Source: Parahaliea mediterranea
GTDB lineage: Bacteria; Pseudomonadota; Gammaproteobacteria; Pseudomonadales; Halieaceae
Length of the DNA stretch: 64,000 bases
Assembly: GCF_017255185.1 (NCBI RefSeq)
Contig: NZ_JAFKCZ010000006.1
Span: forward strand, 186,001 to 250,000
Reading direction: 5' to 3'
Positions within the stretch are counted from its first letter, which is position 1, and each line of letters begins with the position of its first letter. The notes under the pieces were generated by a model. The model did no database searches and was not told the origin of the DNA. It saw nothing but the letters and a program-made list of their open reading frames with translations. The translations under genes were made by a program, and so were the position numbers. This document shows positions 51,442 through 59,976 of the stretch, piece by piece.

Positions 51442-53367
51442 CTATTCTGCGGCACTACTCGCCCCGGTTTCAGACGAACCGCCACCACCTATGGGCTTTG
51501 CCCAAATGCGTATCATCGTCTCTTGTATGACGAGATCCAGGAAACGATTAAATTCTCCCACCTGTTCGAGATTGATATATTGTTTGGGCATATTCAGCAG
51601 GGTTTTAACCACAACCTTCCCCTCCAGAAAATCCCAGTCGCGTCGTATGCTGCCATAATTCGAGACCAGCTCGACCTCAGGCCCCAACTCTGGCTGCGCC
51701 CAGTGCCCATCGAAATCAAAATGATACTCGCTCGACAATCGAACTCCTTCGAACTCAAAACCACGATAGCGGTTGTCTGCGTAAAGACTCCTGGCAAATG
51801 ACCTGATCCAGCTTGCGTAATCGGTATAGTTCAGCGGCTCAGTGACATCCAGCATCGGCGCAAATTCACTGGTGGAGCCTATCTCTACTACAGCCTCAAG
51901 GAAATGCAATCGATCAACCCGAAAATCCTGCCGAATCGGTGTCGCGACCGTATCGCTATACTCCTGGGAAAGCCAAGATAAGCGCTCTTTACTGTCGAGG
52001 CCAGACAGCTCACTCCTTGACCACGCCGCATATTCACCAAAATAACGCCTGGTAAGATCTTCGGTCTGCCCCCCATTGGACAGAAAAACCAGATTACTGA
52101 TGAAATCCGCCCTCCACCGATACATACTGGCTGGCACGGTATCTGGCCGGGCGTCGGGAAGCAGTTTTAACCGTACTTTTCCTTGAATCCAGTCGGACGT
52201 GGTGCCGCTATCCGTGTAAATATCTGTCGGATCGAGGCAGAATTCGCCTTGCTTATCCTGCACACAAACCACTATGTGATTGAAATAGCCGAGACTGGCG
52301 ATCCCCAGCTTTCCCGGAACAGTTCGATCGGTGGCAACCAGTGCGGCGTAGGCGTCATAACCCAACGCCTTGAGGAATGCCAGCAACAGCGTCGATTTAT
52401 CCTTGCAATCCCCGAATCGGTTGTGAAGCGTCTCCTCAAGCCCATGGGGCAAATGAGTATGTGCCCCTGTGGAAAAAGACGCATAGCGAATACCGCGACT
52501 GACCAATTCAAAGGCTGCCGCAAGAGGTGAGTCACTTTCTTTGATTTCATTCAGCGCCCTCTCATAGCCGACACCGGTCATGCGGCTTGCACGGGCGATG
52601 TTTTCGAGCATAGTTTCCACTACGTGGTCCCACGAGACGCTGGTGGCTACAATAAATTCCGGCATCACGTCCAACACATGGTCCGTATCGTCAAAACCAA
52701 CCTTGGGAAGATCTAACGCTGAACAAGTTAAGCGCTTTCCACTGTTGTCACAGTTCAACAACTTCTCAGGGAACTCCCAAGCTGGTGCCTTAGCCGCCCA
52801 GCTTACTTCAAGATTGAATGCACGCTTTTCCACTGAGGATTGAATAGGCACTGAATAGTGATAAGGGCGCTCAGCGGGCATTTCACGCTCGTAAACCAGG
52901 ACATTCATCGCTCCAGCAACCAGTCCTGGAGGATGTAACACGACACTCTTGGTATCACTGAATGTATTGTAGGAGTCCGTATCATTTACATTGGCACTAT
53001 CAGGGTTGAAGTCGATTCTCGTGCCATCAGGAAGTACAGTTGCCACCTCCAGGAAACGCAGATTCTCGCGTTTATGATCCCAACTGACAGAATCACTCCC
53101 GAATTGTTGCACCGCCTCTGCTGTAGGGTAATAGTAAGCGAGCGCTATACGCTCAATCACCACATCTTCACCAATATTGATTTCCACGCGATGAAGCAGC
53201 TGTATTAGGTTTTCCGGGCGATCCGACCCCAGTGCTACCTGCGCTACGCGGGCCGAAGCAATTAGATCTGAGGCGCCGCCAAGCGACCAGGATATCTCCG
53301 CGACCGAGGGATTCCCCAGACCAGTCAGGCAGAGAATTGCCAAGGCAACGCGGAGATTACGCATCAC
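51442..53367 (-). CDS. Exported DUF3857/transglutaminase-fold protein
   Basis: 641 residues. Signal peptide (RNLRVALAILCLTGLGNPSVA), DUF3857 at about 55-235, then a transglutaminase-like core with the triad Cys321 (HNRFGDCKDKSTLL), His364 (YFNHIVVCV) and Asp379 (CLDPTDIY). Proteins with this architecture are periplasmic in many proteobacteria; activity as peptidase or transamidase is presumed, not shown. GTG at 53367 overlaps the stop of the upstream membrane-protein gene; ATG 53364 is an alternative. Base composition is clearly more AT-rich than the flanking genes, suggesting transfer. Confidence 0.88.
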   Translation of the reverse strand: MMRNLRVALAILCLTGLGNPSVAEISWSLGGASDLIASARVAQVALGSDRPENLIQLLHRVEINIGEDVVIERIALAYYYPTAEAVQQFGSDSVSWDHKRENLRFLEVATVLPDGTRIDFNPDSANVNDTDSYNTFSDTKSVVLHPPGLVAGAMNVLVYEREMPAERPYHYSVPIQSSVEKRAFNLEVSWAAKAPAWEFPEKLLNCDNSGKRLTCSALDLPKVGFDDTDHVLDVMPEFIVATSVSWDHVVETMLENIARASRMTGVGYERALNEIKESDSPLAAAFELVSRGIRYASFSTGAHTHLPHGLEETLHNRFGDCKDKSTLLLAFLKALGYDAYAALVATDRTVPGKLGIASLGYFNHIVVCVQDKQGEFCLDPTDIYTDSGTTSDWIQGKVRLKLLPDARPDTVPASMYRWRADFISNLVFLSNGGQTEDLTRRYFGEYAAWSRSELSGLDSKERLSWLSQEYSDTVATPIRQDFRVDRLHFLEAVVEIGSTSEFAPMLDVTEPLNYTDYASWIRSFARSLYADNRYRGFEFEGVRLSSEYHFDFDGHWAQPELGPEVELVSNYGSIRRDWDFLEGKVVVKTLLNMPKQYINLEQVGEFNRFLDLVIQETMIRIWAKPIGGGGSSETGASSAAE

Positions 53368-54434
53368 TTCACGCCACCATCGTTATTAAACTCAAAGCCA
53401 CTCACCAATCTGAGAATCTGCTGGTGGATCCGTCGATGGGAATAAGATGGAACAATAGCAATCGCAAATAGCTCAATATGGGTCGTGCCATTATCGTACT
53501 GAGAACTTATGTAGGTTGTTTTTGCGGCACCGAGGTCTTCAGTACATTCAAGGTGGGAATATAGGGAAAGCGAATTATCGACAAGACGGCGTTTCTCTAT
53601 GCATTCCGCCCCGGGATCACGTTCGCGAACGAACTGCCGCCGCGCCTCCGAAACCCCTTGTACGCTGTTATTCAATGACTGATCAAACACAAGCACCCAG
53701 GCACTACTGGAAATCGCAAATTCCGCCTCCGTATCACCTTGAGAGTAGGTACCTTCGGGGGCCAACACCCAATCATCCTGTACCTTTATCCGATAATTTC
53801 CGTTTGTGGGCTGCCAGACAGAGCCCGCGTCCAAAGTTGGATGGAACAGATGTGAAAATTCCCGCTTTAATGTGACACTGAAGTACAGCGCACAGACAAC
53901 ACCACTGGCAATCAGCCCTATCGTCTGAGGCCGGGAAATGCCATACGCAGGCCATTTAAGGGATGCTTTGGGATAGATAATCCGCAATTTGTTTATTTCG
54001 TTTGTCAGGCTGGCAAAAAGCCCACTCCATACAACTCCACCAACTAGGGCGCCGACGACAGCGTATTGACCGCTGGACAAGGAGAAAATTTGTTGTAGCA
54101 CTGTGACGATCAAAAGCACGCTTCCATAAAGAGTGCCGCGATTATTTATTTTGATCTGGTGCGATTTTGCCAGAGCCTGATACCGGCCCATCATCCGGCT
54201 TAGTAGGAAAGGGAGTGTGATGGGAAACAGCGGAGCAAGCGCCCATAACCACGGGCGTGTGGGGCTGTCATCCAGAAGCCGCAGGTCCTTGCCATTCCTA
54301 TAGAGAAACACCAAGGAATAGAGCCCCAGGCTTAGCGCAACAAGCAGCAACACATGCCAAACTCTTTGTGGCGGCTGCAGTTGCTTGGCAGGCAACGTGG
54401 CGGCATTCAACATCGCAGTTCCCTCTGCAATCAC
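53364..54434 (-). CDS. Hypothetical multi-helix membrane protein coupled to the transglutaminase gene
   Basis: 356 residues. Five hydrophobic segments (about 25-45, 62-80, 101-118, 122-142, 172-190), then a C-terminal soluble domain of ~160 residues with NGNYRIKVQDDWVLAPEGTY and three cysteines. The cytoplasmic segment after helix 2 is basic. I recognise no family. Its stop overlaps the start of the DUF3857 gene, so the two form a coupled pair, probably a membrane protein with an exported partner. AT-rich composition like its partner. ATG at 54434; an ATG eight codons in (MLNAATLPA) is also possible. Confidence 0.75.
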   Translation of the reverse strand: MIAEGTAMLNAATLPAKQLQPPQRVWHVLLLVALSLGLYSLVFLYRNGKDLRLLDDSPTRPWLWALAPLFPITLPFLLSRMMGRYQALAKSHQIKINNRGTLYGSVLLIVTVLQQIFSLSSGQYAVVGALVGGVVWSGLFASLTNEINKLRIIYPKASLKWPAYGISRPQTIGLIASGVVCALYFSVTLKREFSHLFHPTLDAGSVWQPTNGNYRIKVQDDWVLAPEGTYSQGDTEAEFAISSSAWVLVFDQSLNNSVQGVSEARRQFVRERDPGAECIEKRRLVDNSLSLYSHLECTEDLGAAKTTYISSQYDNGTTHIELFAIAIVPSYSHRRIHQQILRLVSGFEFNNDGGVK

Positions 54435-54714
54435 GCTCCATGAATAGAATTTTCGACAATACCGAGCAATGGCTAGTTTCGAAGATTAACAGCAAGGCCA
54501 CCTACTGTCACGGCAGGCTTGATACCACGCCCGGCACTGTGGCGGTAATTGCGACGCCCTAGTTTTCTTATGTTTGTCGGGGCGTTGTAGGTTTCTCCTT
54601 CGCTGCAGCGGCGTGATCAGGCTCCGCCTGCCGCACTGCATCGAAGCGGGCAGGGCAACCCTACGGTGCTCTACTGGTACATAGCTAGGTGCCTACACCG
54701 ACAAAGAGACAGCT
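54435..54714. other. Intergenic stretch after the AT-rich pair
   Basis: About 280 bases with no convincing gene. It changes from AT-rich to GC-rich near 54540 and carries GC-rich segments that could pair imperfectly (around 54600-54660). It contains the promoter region of the AT-rich pair. No tRNA, IS end or clear terminator is seen. Confidence 0.5.
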
Positions 54715-57159
54715 TCAAGACTCGGGAGCGCCGGAATCCAGCCAAAGCGCGAGTTCCCTCAGATCCTCATCTGGAATACGCTCGTGGCCGGAGCACCGGC
54801 CAAAATCAATGTCATTGCCGTAACTCGCATCCCGCATACCGTCGGTACGCTCCCCCGCCGCACACCAATACAACAGTGATTTACGCGCATACATGGTATT
54901 GACATACTTCGAGGACTGCGGTCGCTGCAAGCCAAACTGGCGATTTGGGTTGGAAGAATCGGACACCTGGACCTTCCGCGCCGACGGGACCGCCGCCTGG
55001 AAGAAATCCCAGACCAGATCGTGATAATTGTCTATCGGTACCGAGCCATCGGCGTGGCATTCAGAGCAATGCTTCTGTAGCAGCGGCGCGATGTCCCTGT
55101 TAAATGTCGGCACCGGGGACGGCTTGTCCAGTACCACCGGCCCCACATGCCAGGCCAGGGTGTTTTCCGGCGACTTGCCCATCGATCCATGCAGATGGCA
55201 ACCGCTACACGTGCGCAGCTCGCCGGGACGCAGCGACTGGGGCAACTGATCCCGCCTGACGAGGCGCCCCTCGCTGTCGACCCCGCCCATGATGATCGGG
55301 GTATCGCAGGGCAGCGCCACGCGCAACGAATTGTCCGCCAATACGGGTACATCGCCGAGCAACCTCACCTTGTTGCCTATGCTGCTCCTGCCGACATCCT
55401 TCCACGACGTGCCCGGGACATTCTGCTTGACCTGCCAAAAGCGCACCGCCACCACGTCCGCGGGGTCAACGCCATAGAGCTGCGAGCCATTGCCGTCAAT
55501 AAAACGGTAAATTTCGTTGAAGTCGTAGTCGTAGTAGTTCAGCGCATCGCTTGCATGTACATCCGCCGACAGCATCTGGCAGGACCCGTTGCTAGAGGTC
55601 TGCATGGGCGCGTAGCGGATCTCGCGAGCCTTGATCACCCGGGCATTGAATTCGTGCCACTCGGGCCGATCCACCACGACGGCCAGATCCTGCATGTCTC
55701 TACTGGGTATCCTGGTCGTCCGATAAATCCCGGTGTTACAACCGAACTTAACGTAGGAGTCGGATTGCGCGCGCACACGCTCCGGAGACCGGGTCAGGCT
55801 CTCGTTGACATGGGTACACAGGCCGCGCCCCAGGGTCAACAGCACCTGGCCGTCCAGCATGCCGTCCGGCCAGCCGACCTTGCCGTCGAACACCGCGACA
55901 TCGCCGCTGACCGCCCACGTCGTCAAGCGATAGAGCCCGCGGGGCAGGAAGTCCGGCGCCGGACCTTCAATGCCATTGGGCTGCATGGGGAAACACCAGC
56001 CCTGCCCCAGCCCGAAGTTGTTCTTGCGATAGTAATCGCTAAAGCACATGTCTCCGTTGACGCGCTGCCCCAGGAAATGGATCGCCTTCATGGTGTCGCC
56101 GAACGCCCCCTTGGCATGCATGCCCACCGCCACCGCGAAGTCACCGCCGTCGGAATCGGTATGCGCCAACACCCACTGGTTGTCCTGCGTGCCGGTGGTA
56201 TTGATGCCGCCATTGGTGCCTCCGTGCATCAGGTTGTGCGAGCCGCGATGCAACGAGTAGAAGATCCGCCCACTAGAGTGCACATAGGGATGCAGGGCGC
56301 CGGACACATCGTGCTGGCCGATGTCGCGCCGGTCGGAGCCGTCCACCTTGGCGGTAAACAGGCGGGCCTCGGGCGAGTAGCGCGGCGACAACGAGCGTAT
56401 CTGAGGGCGTTGATAGCCTCTCGCGTTGGAAGTGAAGACAATACGGTCGTTGCCCAGCCATGCCGGCCCGGCGTCGTTGCGACCGCCCTTGCCATTGTGG
56501 GGCCACCGGGTCAGCTCCCCCGTCCGCAGGTCGTAGATGTGGATAACCGACCAGTTGCCCTCTTCATTGCCGATGATGGTATTGGGCAAGTCATACTTGC
56601 TCAGCCACCCCTGCTCCAGGTTGTTCGACCAATAGACGGAAAACGCGACTTTGGTGCCGTCTGGCGAAACCATGCTGTCGAAGGGCACGCAGGGCTGACG
56701 ATCGGTGTAACAGTCATAGATGAGCACTTCCGTGCCATCTTCTTTCAGCCACACCAACTGCCCCGGCGCATTGAAATCGCCGTTGTCGCGAACCACATCG
56801 GGCAGCGCGTCCTTGAAGTCGAGATGACAGACATTTTCCAGGACATTGCCGTCGTTACCGCGGACAAGATCGTGACAGCCGGTGGTGCGGGGCACGCGGG
56901 AATAAATAATCCCGCCCTCTTCCGGCTGCACCGTGGGCCGCGGTGGCGCGGCCGGCGCCTCCGGCGCCTCGATGTGGTAGCGCGGCGGCGGATTCCGCGT
57001 CAATACGGGACTGCCGGACGAGCCACCTGCTGCCTGAACAACGGCCAGCTGCTCACCGCGCGGCTCCAGGCCAACCATGCGATCACTGCCATGGACGCTG
57101 CCAGCAAAGACTCCGACCGCGACTATCGCGAGAACACATTTCGACCATCGACACACCAT
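54715..57159 (-). CDS. Exported dihaem protein related to hydrazine synthase alpha subunit (HzsA-like)
   Basis: 814 residues from ATG 57159, preceded by GGAGG. Signal peptide (CVLAIVAVGVFAGSVHGS). The centre is a TolB-like propeller (VSPDGTKVAFSVYWSNN, AWLGNDRIVFTSNA, EARLFTAKVDGSDRRDIG). Near the C-terminus two c-type haem motifs, CSGCH (651-655) and CSECH (698-702), and extra cysteines (WCAAGE, GRCSGHE). The order propeller, middle domain, two CxxCH matches HzsA-related proteins widespread outside anammox bacteria. Hydrazine synthesis itself is not implied; the natural role is unknown. No ccm genes or other subunits are adjacent, though haem attachment requires Ccm. Confidence 0.8.
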   Translation of the reverse strand: MVCRWSKCVLAIVAVGVFAGSVHGSDRMVGLEPRGEQLAVVQAAGGSSGSPVLTRNPPPRYHIEAPEAPAAPPRPTVQPEEGGIIYSRVPRTTGCHDLVRGNDGNVLENVCHLDFKDALPDVVRDNGDFNAPGQLVWLKEDGTEVLIYDCYTDRQPCVPFDSMVSPDGTKVAFSVYWSNNLEQGWLSKYDLPNTIIGNEEGNWSVIHIYDLRTGELTRWPHNGKGGRNDAGPAWLGNDRIVFTSNARGYQRPQIRSLSPRYSPEARLFTAKVDGSDRRDIGQHDVSGALHPYVHSSGRIFYSLHRGSHNLMHGGTNGGINTTGTQDNQWVLAHTDSDGGDFAVAVGMHAKGAFGDTMKAIHFLGQRVNGDMCFSDYYRKNNFGLGQGWCFPMQPNGIEGPAPDFLPRGLYRLTTWAVSGDVAVFDGKVGWPDGMLDGQVLLTLGRGLCTHVNESLTRSPERVRAQSDSYVKFGCNTGIYRTTRIPSRDMQDLAVVVDRPEWHEFNARVIKAREIRYAPMQTSSNGSCQMLSADVHASDALNYYDYDFNEIYRFIDGNGSQLYGVDPADVVAVRFWQVKQNVPGTSWKDVGRSSIGNKVRLLGDVPVLADNSLRVALPCDTPIIMGGVDSEGRLVRRDQLPQSLRPGELRTCSGCHLHGSMGKSPENTLAWHVGPVVLDKPSPVPTFNRDIAPLLQKHCSECHADGSVPIDNYHDLVWDFFQAAVPSARKVQVSDSSNPNRQFGLQRPQSSKYVNTMYARKSLLYWCAAGERTDGMRDASYGNDIDFGRCSGHERIPDEDLRELALWLDSGAPES

Positions 57160-57423
57160 GGGCCCTCCGCGCTGGCGCCAAAATCCGGGGATTGATCCAA
57201 TATTTCGGGGTAAATATAGCAATCAATGTGCGCTCGACCAAACTGGGTTTTTGGCCGGAGGCACCGGCCGGGAACTCCGGCGCCTGACCGCCTGCGATGG
57301 TGGTTGTGCCCGCCCGGGATACAGCCGGGAATCCGCCCGGCCCGGGTCGCATATGCTAGTTTTAAGTATTTTTTGGTGCGGGGCGAGCCGGGGGCCCGAT
57401 TCGCTGGGGCCCGCCCGCGAACG

Positions 57424-57452
57424 AAAAAGGCCACCCCAAGGGGTGGCCTTTT
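57424..57452 (-). terminator. Rho-independent terminator of the tRNA-Arg gene
   Basis: GGCCACCCC (57429-57437) and GGGGTGGCC (57440-57448) form a perfect 9-bp stem with a 2-base centre, flanked by AAAAA on one side and TTTT on the other. It lies just beyond the 3' end of the tRNA on the minus strand, and could act in both directions. Confidence 0.88.
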
Positions 57453-57458
57453 GTAAGA

Positions 57459-57535
57459 TGGCGCGCCTGGCACGATTCGAACGTGCGACCGCCTGGTTCG
57501 TAGCCAGGTACTCTATCCAGCTGAGCTACAGGCGC
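57459..57535 (-). tRNA. tRNA-Arg, anticodon ACG
   Basis: 77 bases on the minus strand. Acceptor stem GCGCCTG/CAGGCGC, discriminator G, encoded CCA. D-arm GCTCAGCTGGATAGAG; anticodon arm CCTGG-CTACGAA-CCAGG giving ACG; T-arm GCACG-TTCGAAT-CGTGC. The first base would be deaminated to inosine by TadA so that CGU, CGC and CGA are read. Terminator immediately downstream. Confidence 0.97.
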
Positions 57536-57657
57536 GTTGAGGTGGCGTACTATAGGGATGAACCTTTTAGGAGTCAAGGGCTTATTGCGATTTATTGTCC
57601 CGCAGCCTCATCTTCCTGGACAGGGGGCGAACAAGCCACCCGCGGGCCCTCCCGCCG

Positions 57658-58065
57658 CTAATTGGCGAAGCCGCTGCGCGAGTCCATGAACAGGCGGAAC
57701 GGTACTTTGCTGTCCTTGCCCAGGTGCAGGACCAGGCCGTAATAGTCGTTGTCGTAGTCGTCGACCCACTCGTAGGTGAATTCCAGCGGGAACTCGAATT
57801 CCAGCTTGTCGGGGCGGCGGCCCACCACGCGCACCTCTTCCATGGTATCCGGGTGGCCAATCGCCGACTTGGGTATGGCCACGGTAATGCGCTGGCTGCC
57901 CGTGTCGTCCATGATCTGGATATCGCGCAGTTCCGCGCCCACCTTGCTGCCCTTGTAGCCCTTGACCAGCTCCATCCAGTCGGTTTCCTGGGTGGCTGAC
58001 TGGGCGAGCGCCCCCCCGGCTCCAACGGCAGCGCCCAGCAGAAGCGCGCCCAGGCTGTTTCGCAT
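57658..58065 (-). CDS. Small exported hypothetical protein
   Basis: 135 residues from ATG 58065 (a GTG three codons earlier at 58074 is possible). Signal peptide (RNSLGALLLGAAVGAGGALA), then a ~110-residue domain rich in acidic and aromatic residues: TDWMELVKGYKGSKVGAELR, PDKLEFEFPLEFTYEWVDDY, and a closing VPFRLFMDSRSGFAN. Predicted to be beta-rich and periplasmic. No family recognised. Lone gene between the tRNA and the CNNM gene, transcribed towards the tRNA. Confidence 0.68.
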   Translation of the reverse strand: MRNSLGALLLGAAVGAGGALAQSATQETDWMELVKGYKGSKVGAELRDIQIMDDTGSQRITVAIPKSAIGHPDTMEEVRVVGRRPDKLEFEFPLEFTYEWVDDYDNDYYGLVLHLGKDSKVPFRLFMDSRSGFAN

Positions 58066-58184
58066 ATTTACCACTGTGTTCCCCTGTTCAATTCCAAGCC
58101 CCTACATAGTAGCCCAGACCACCGGTCAATGTCGCGTTGTGCCCGGGTGCTGTATTCCGGCGGGTGGCTGTATACAATGCGGCA

Positions 58185-59249
58185 ATGACCCTGTTGATTC
58201 TATACGTCAGCCTGGCGCTGGGCGTGTCTTTCCTGTGCTCGGTGGCGGAGGCTGTATTGCTGAGCGTCACCACCGCCTATACCCACCTGCTGGAACAGGA
58301 GGGCAAGCCCGCCGGTGCCCGCCTACGGCACCTGAAGCAGGATATCGACCGCCCCCTGGCGGCCATCCTCACCCTCAACACCATCGCCCACACGGTGGGC
58401 GCCGCCGGTGCCGGGGCTCAGGCCGCGGTGGTGTTCGGTAGCGGTACGCTGGGCATTTTTTCCGCGGTACTCACCTTCCTGATCCTGGTATTTTCGGAAA
58501 TCATTCCCAAGACCCTGGGCGCCTTTTACTGGCGCACCCTGGCGCCGCCCATCGCCTACATGCTGCAGTGGATGGTGGTCTTGCTGTACCCCTTCGTGAA
58601 AATGTCCGCCTGGCTCACCCGGCTGATCTCGCACCGCAAACCCCTGCGTGGCCTGAGTCGCGAGGAGTTTGCGGTGATGGCCGAGCTCGGCGAAATGGAG
58701 GGGGAGCTGGAAGACCACGAATCGCGCATCCTGCGCAACCTGCTGGCACTGCGCGACATGCGGGTCAAGGACGTGATGACGCCGCGCCCGGTGGTGTTCT
58801 CGCTGCCCGAGGACCTGACCGTGGGGGCCTACGTCGACGACTACGAGCGCGAACCCTTCTCGCGCATTCCCGTCTATGGCGAGAACCAGGACCAGGTGAC
58901 GGGCTTTGTGCTGCGTTCCGACCTGGTTTCCGCCCACGGCCGCGGCGAGACCCTCCAGCCCCTCGGCCACTACCGGCGGGAACTGCCGGCGCTGGTGGCG
59001 GCCATCGACCTGCTGCGCGCCTTCGAGGTGATGCTGGAGCAAAGCGCCCATATGATGCTGGTGGTGGACGAGTACGGAGGTGTCGACGGCGTCATCACCC
59101 TCGAGGACATTTTCGAAACCCTGCTGGGCAAGGAGATCGTCGACGAGGTGGACCGCACCGTTGACCTGCAGCGGCTGGCCAAGCGGCTGGCCAAGCGCCG
59201 CGCCCGTGCCATGGGGCTTACCGAGCCGGAGACGCTCCGCCAAAAATAA
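58185..59249 (+). CDS. CNNM-domain/CBS-pair membrane protein (CorC/YfjD hemolysin-like)
   Basis: 354 residues from ATG 58185. CNNM membrane domain (about 1-175) with three to four helices and FSEIIPKTLGAFYWRTLAPP (the conserved E-x-x-P-K motif). A CBS pair follows at about 195-320 (MRVKDVMTPRPVVFSLPEDL, then MMLVVDEYGGVDGVITLEDI), ending with a Lys/Arg-rich tail. The CorC transporter-associated domain that often follows is absent. Relatives are linked to Mg2+ or Na+ export. Upstream frame to 58137 is not conserved. Shares a bidirectional terminator with the next, convergent gene. Confidence 0.9.
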   Translation: MTLLILYVSLALGVSFLCSVAEAVLLSVTTAYTHLLEQEGKPAGARLRHLKQDIDRPLAAILTLNTIAHTVGAAGAGAQAAVVFGSGTLGIFSAVLTFLILVFSEIIPKTLGAFYWRTLAPPIAYMLQWMVVLLYPFVKMSAWLTRLISHRKPLRGLSREEFAVMAELGEMEGELEDHESRILRNLLALRDMRVKDVMTPRPVVFSLPEDLTVGAYVDDYEREPFSRIPVYGENQDQVTGFVLRSDLVSAHGRGETLQPLGHYRRELPALVAAIDLLRAFEVMLEQSAHMMLVVDEYGGVDGVITLEDIFETLLGKEIVDEVDRTVDLQRLAKRLAKRRARAMGLTEPETLRQK

Positions 59250-59250
59250 A

Positions 59251-59275
59251 GGCCGGCGCTTGCGCAACCGGCCTT
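59251..59275. terminator. Bidirectional terminator between convergent genes
   Basis: GGCCGG and CCGGCC (59251-59256 and 59269-59274) with an internal loop CGCTTGCGCAA. On the minus strand it is followed by TTTATTTTT, a good U-tract for the acidic lipoprotein gene; on the plus strand by TTTGG, which is weaker. Confidence 0.65.
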
Positions 59276-59307
59276 TGGTTCGTGCTTGACCCGGGGCTGA
59301 CGGGCTG

Positions 59308-59736
59308 TCAGTTACCCATCGCGTCCTTCATTTTATCCTCGGCGTCCCTGGCCGCTTCCCCGGCGGCATCGGCGGCATCGCTGGCGGCGTCTTCCATGTC
59401 GTCGGCCATATCCCCGGCCGCGTCGCTGGCATCGTCCGCCATGTCACCCACGGCGTCCTTGGTGTCGTCCCAGGCATCCCCGGCCTTGTCCATGGCATCG
59501 TCGGCGGCGTCGGACATGTCATCGCCCATTTCGGACATCTTGTCTCCCGCCTTGTCCATGGCATCGCCGGTGGCGTCCGCGGCGTCACGGGCCATATCGC
59601 CGGCCTTGTCCATCGCCTCGCCGGCCTTCTCCTTGGCGCTGTCCATGTTCTGCTGGGCTTCTTCCTTGCTGCAGGCAGGAATCGCCAGAACTACCACGGC
59701 TGCAAACAATGCGGTGGCCAATTGCTGTAACTTCAT
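59308..59736 (-). CDS. Acidic repetitive lipoprotein
   Basis: 142 residues. N-terminus KLQQLATALFAAVVVLAIPAC looks like a lipoprotein signal with Cys22 at an IPAC lipobox (less usual Pro). The mature part is almost only Asp, Ala, Met, Glu, Lys and Gly in 7- and 11-residue cycles (DAMDKAGD, DMADDASDAAGDMADD), a long amphipathic helix or apolipoprotein/LEA-like arrangement with many more acidic than basic residues. No catalytic motif. Likely an envelope-attached protein involved in hydration, membrane or stress protection. Function not known. Confidence 0.75.
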   Translation of the reverse strand: MKLQQLATALFAAVVVLAIPACSKEEAQQNMDSAKEKAGEAMDKAGDMARDAADATGDAMDKAGDKMSEMGDDMSDAADDAMDKAGDAWDDTKDAVGDMADDASDAAGDMADDMEDAASDAADAAGEAARDAEDKMKDAMGN

Positions 59737-59976
59737 GATGAAACCCCCAATGTGTATCTGTCAGATAGTCAACGTGATCGTGCAACGGCCCTATGTACGA
59801 AACATGGCAGCCGCGTCGGCACCCGCGCTCGCCGAACACAATGTGAGTACGGATGCCATCAAGACTACACAGGGGACGCGGCCTAGTAAAGCGTCCACTC
59901 GGCATGCCAGCTGGCTTGTTCCTTGCGGTAAATCGCGCCCCCGGGGCCCATGTGCGTCGCACGGCTGCGCCAACGG

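Noticed and set aside
54715-57159. Anammox-type hydrazine synthase
   Set aside because: Only an alpha-like protein is present, with no beta/gamma subunit and no hydrazine dehydrogenase; the organism type does not fit.
55147-57195. 682-codon + strand open frame
   Set aside because: Antisense of the HzsA-like gene, which has a signal peptide and two CxxCH motifs on the other strand.
57459-57535. tRNA-Arg as an integration site for the AT-rich region
   Set aside because: No repeat of the tRNA 3' end or integrase was found within the window, and the AT-rich pair is almost 3 kb away.
57077-57661. Open frame running across the tRNA-Arg gene
   Set aside because: Includes the tRNA and its terminator, so it is not a protein gene.
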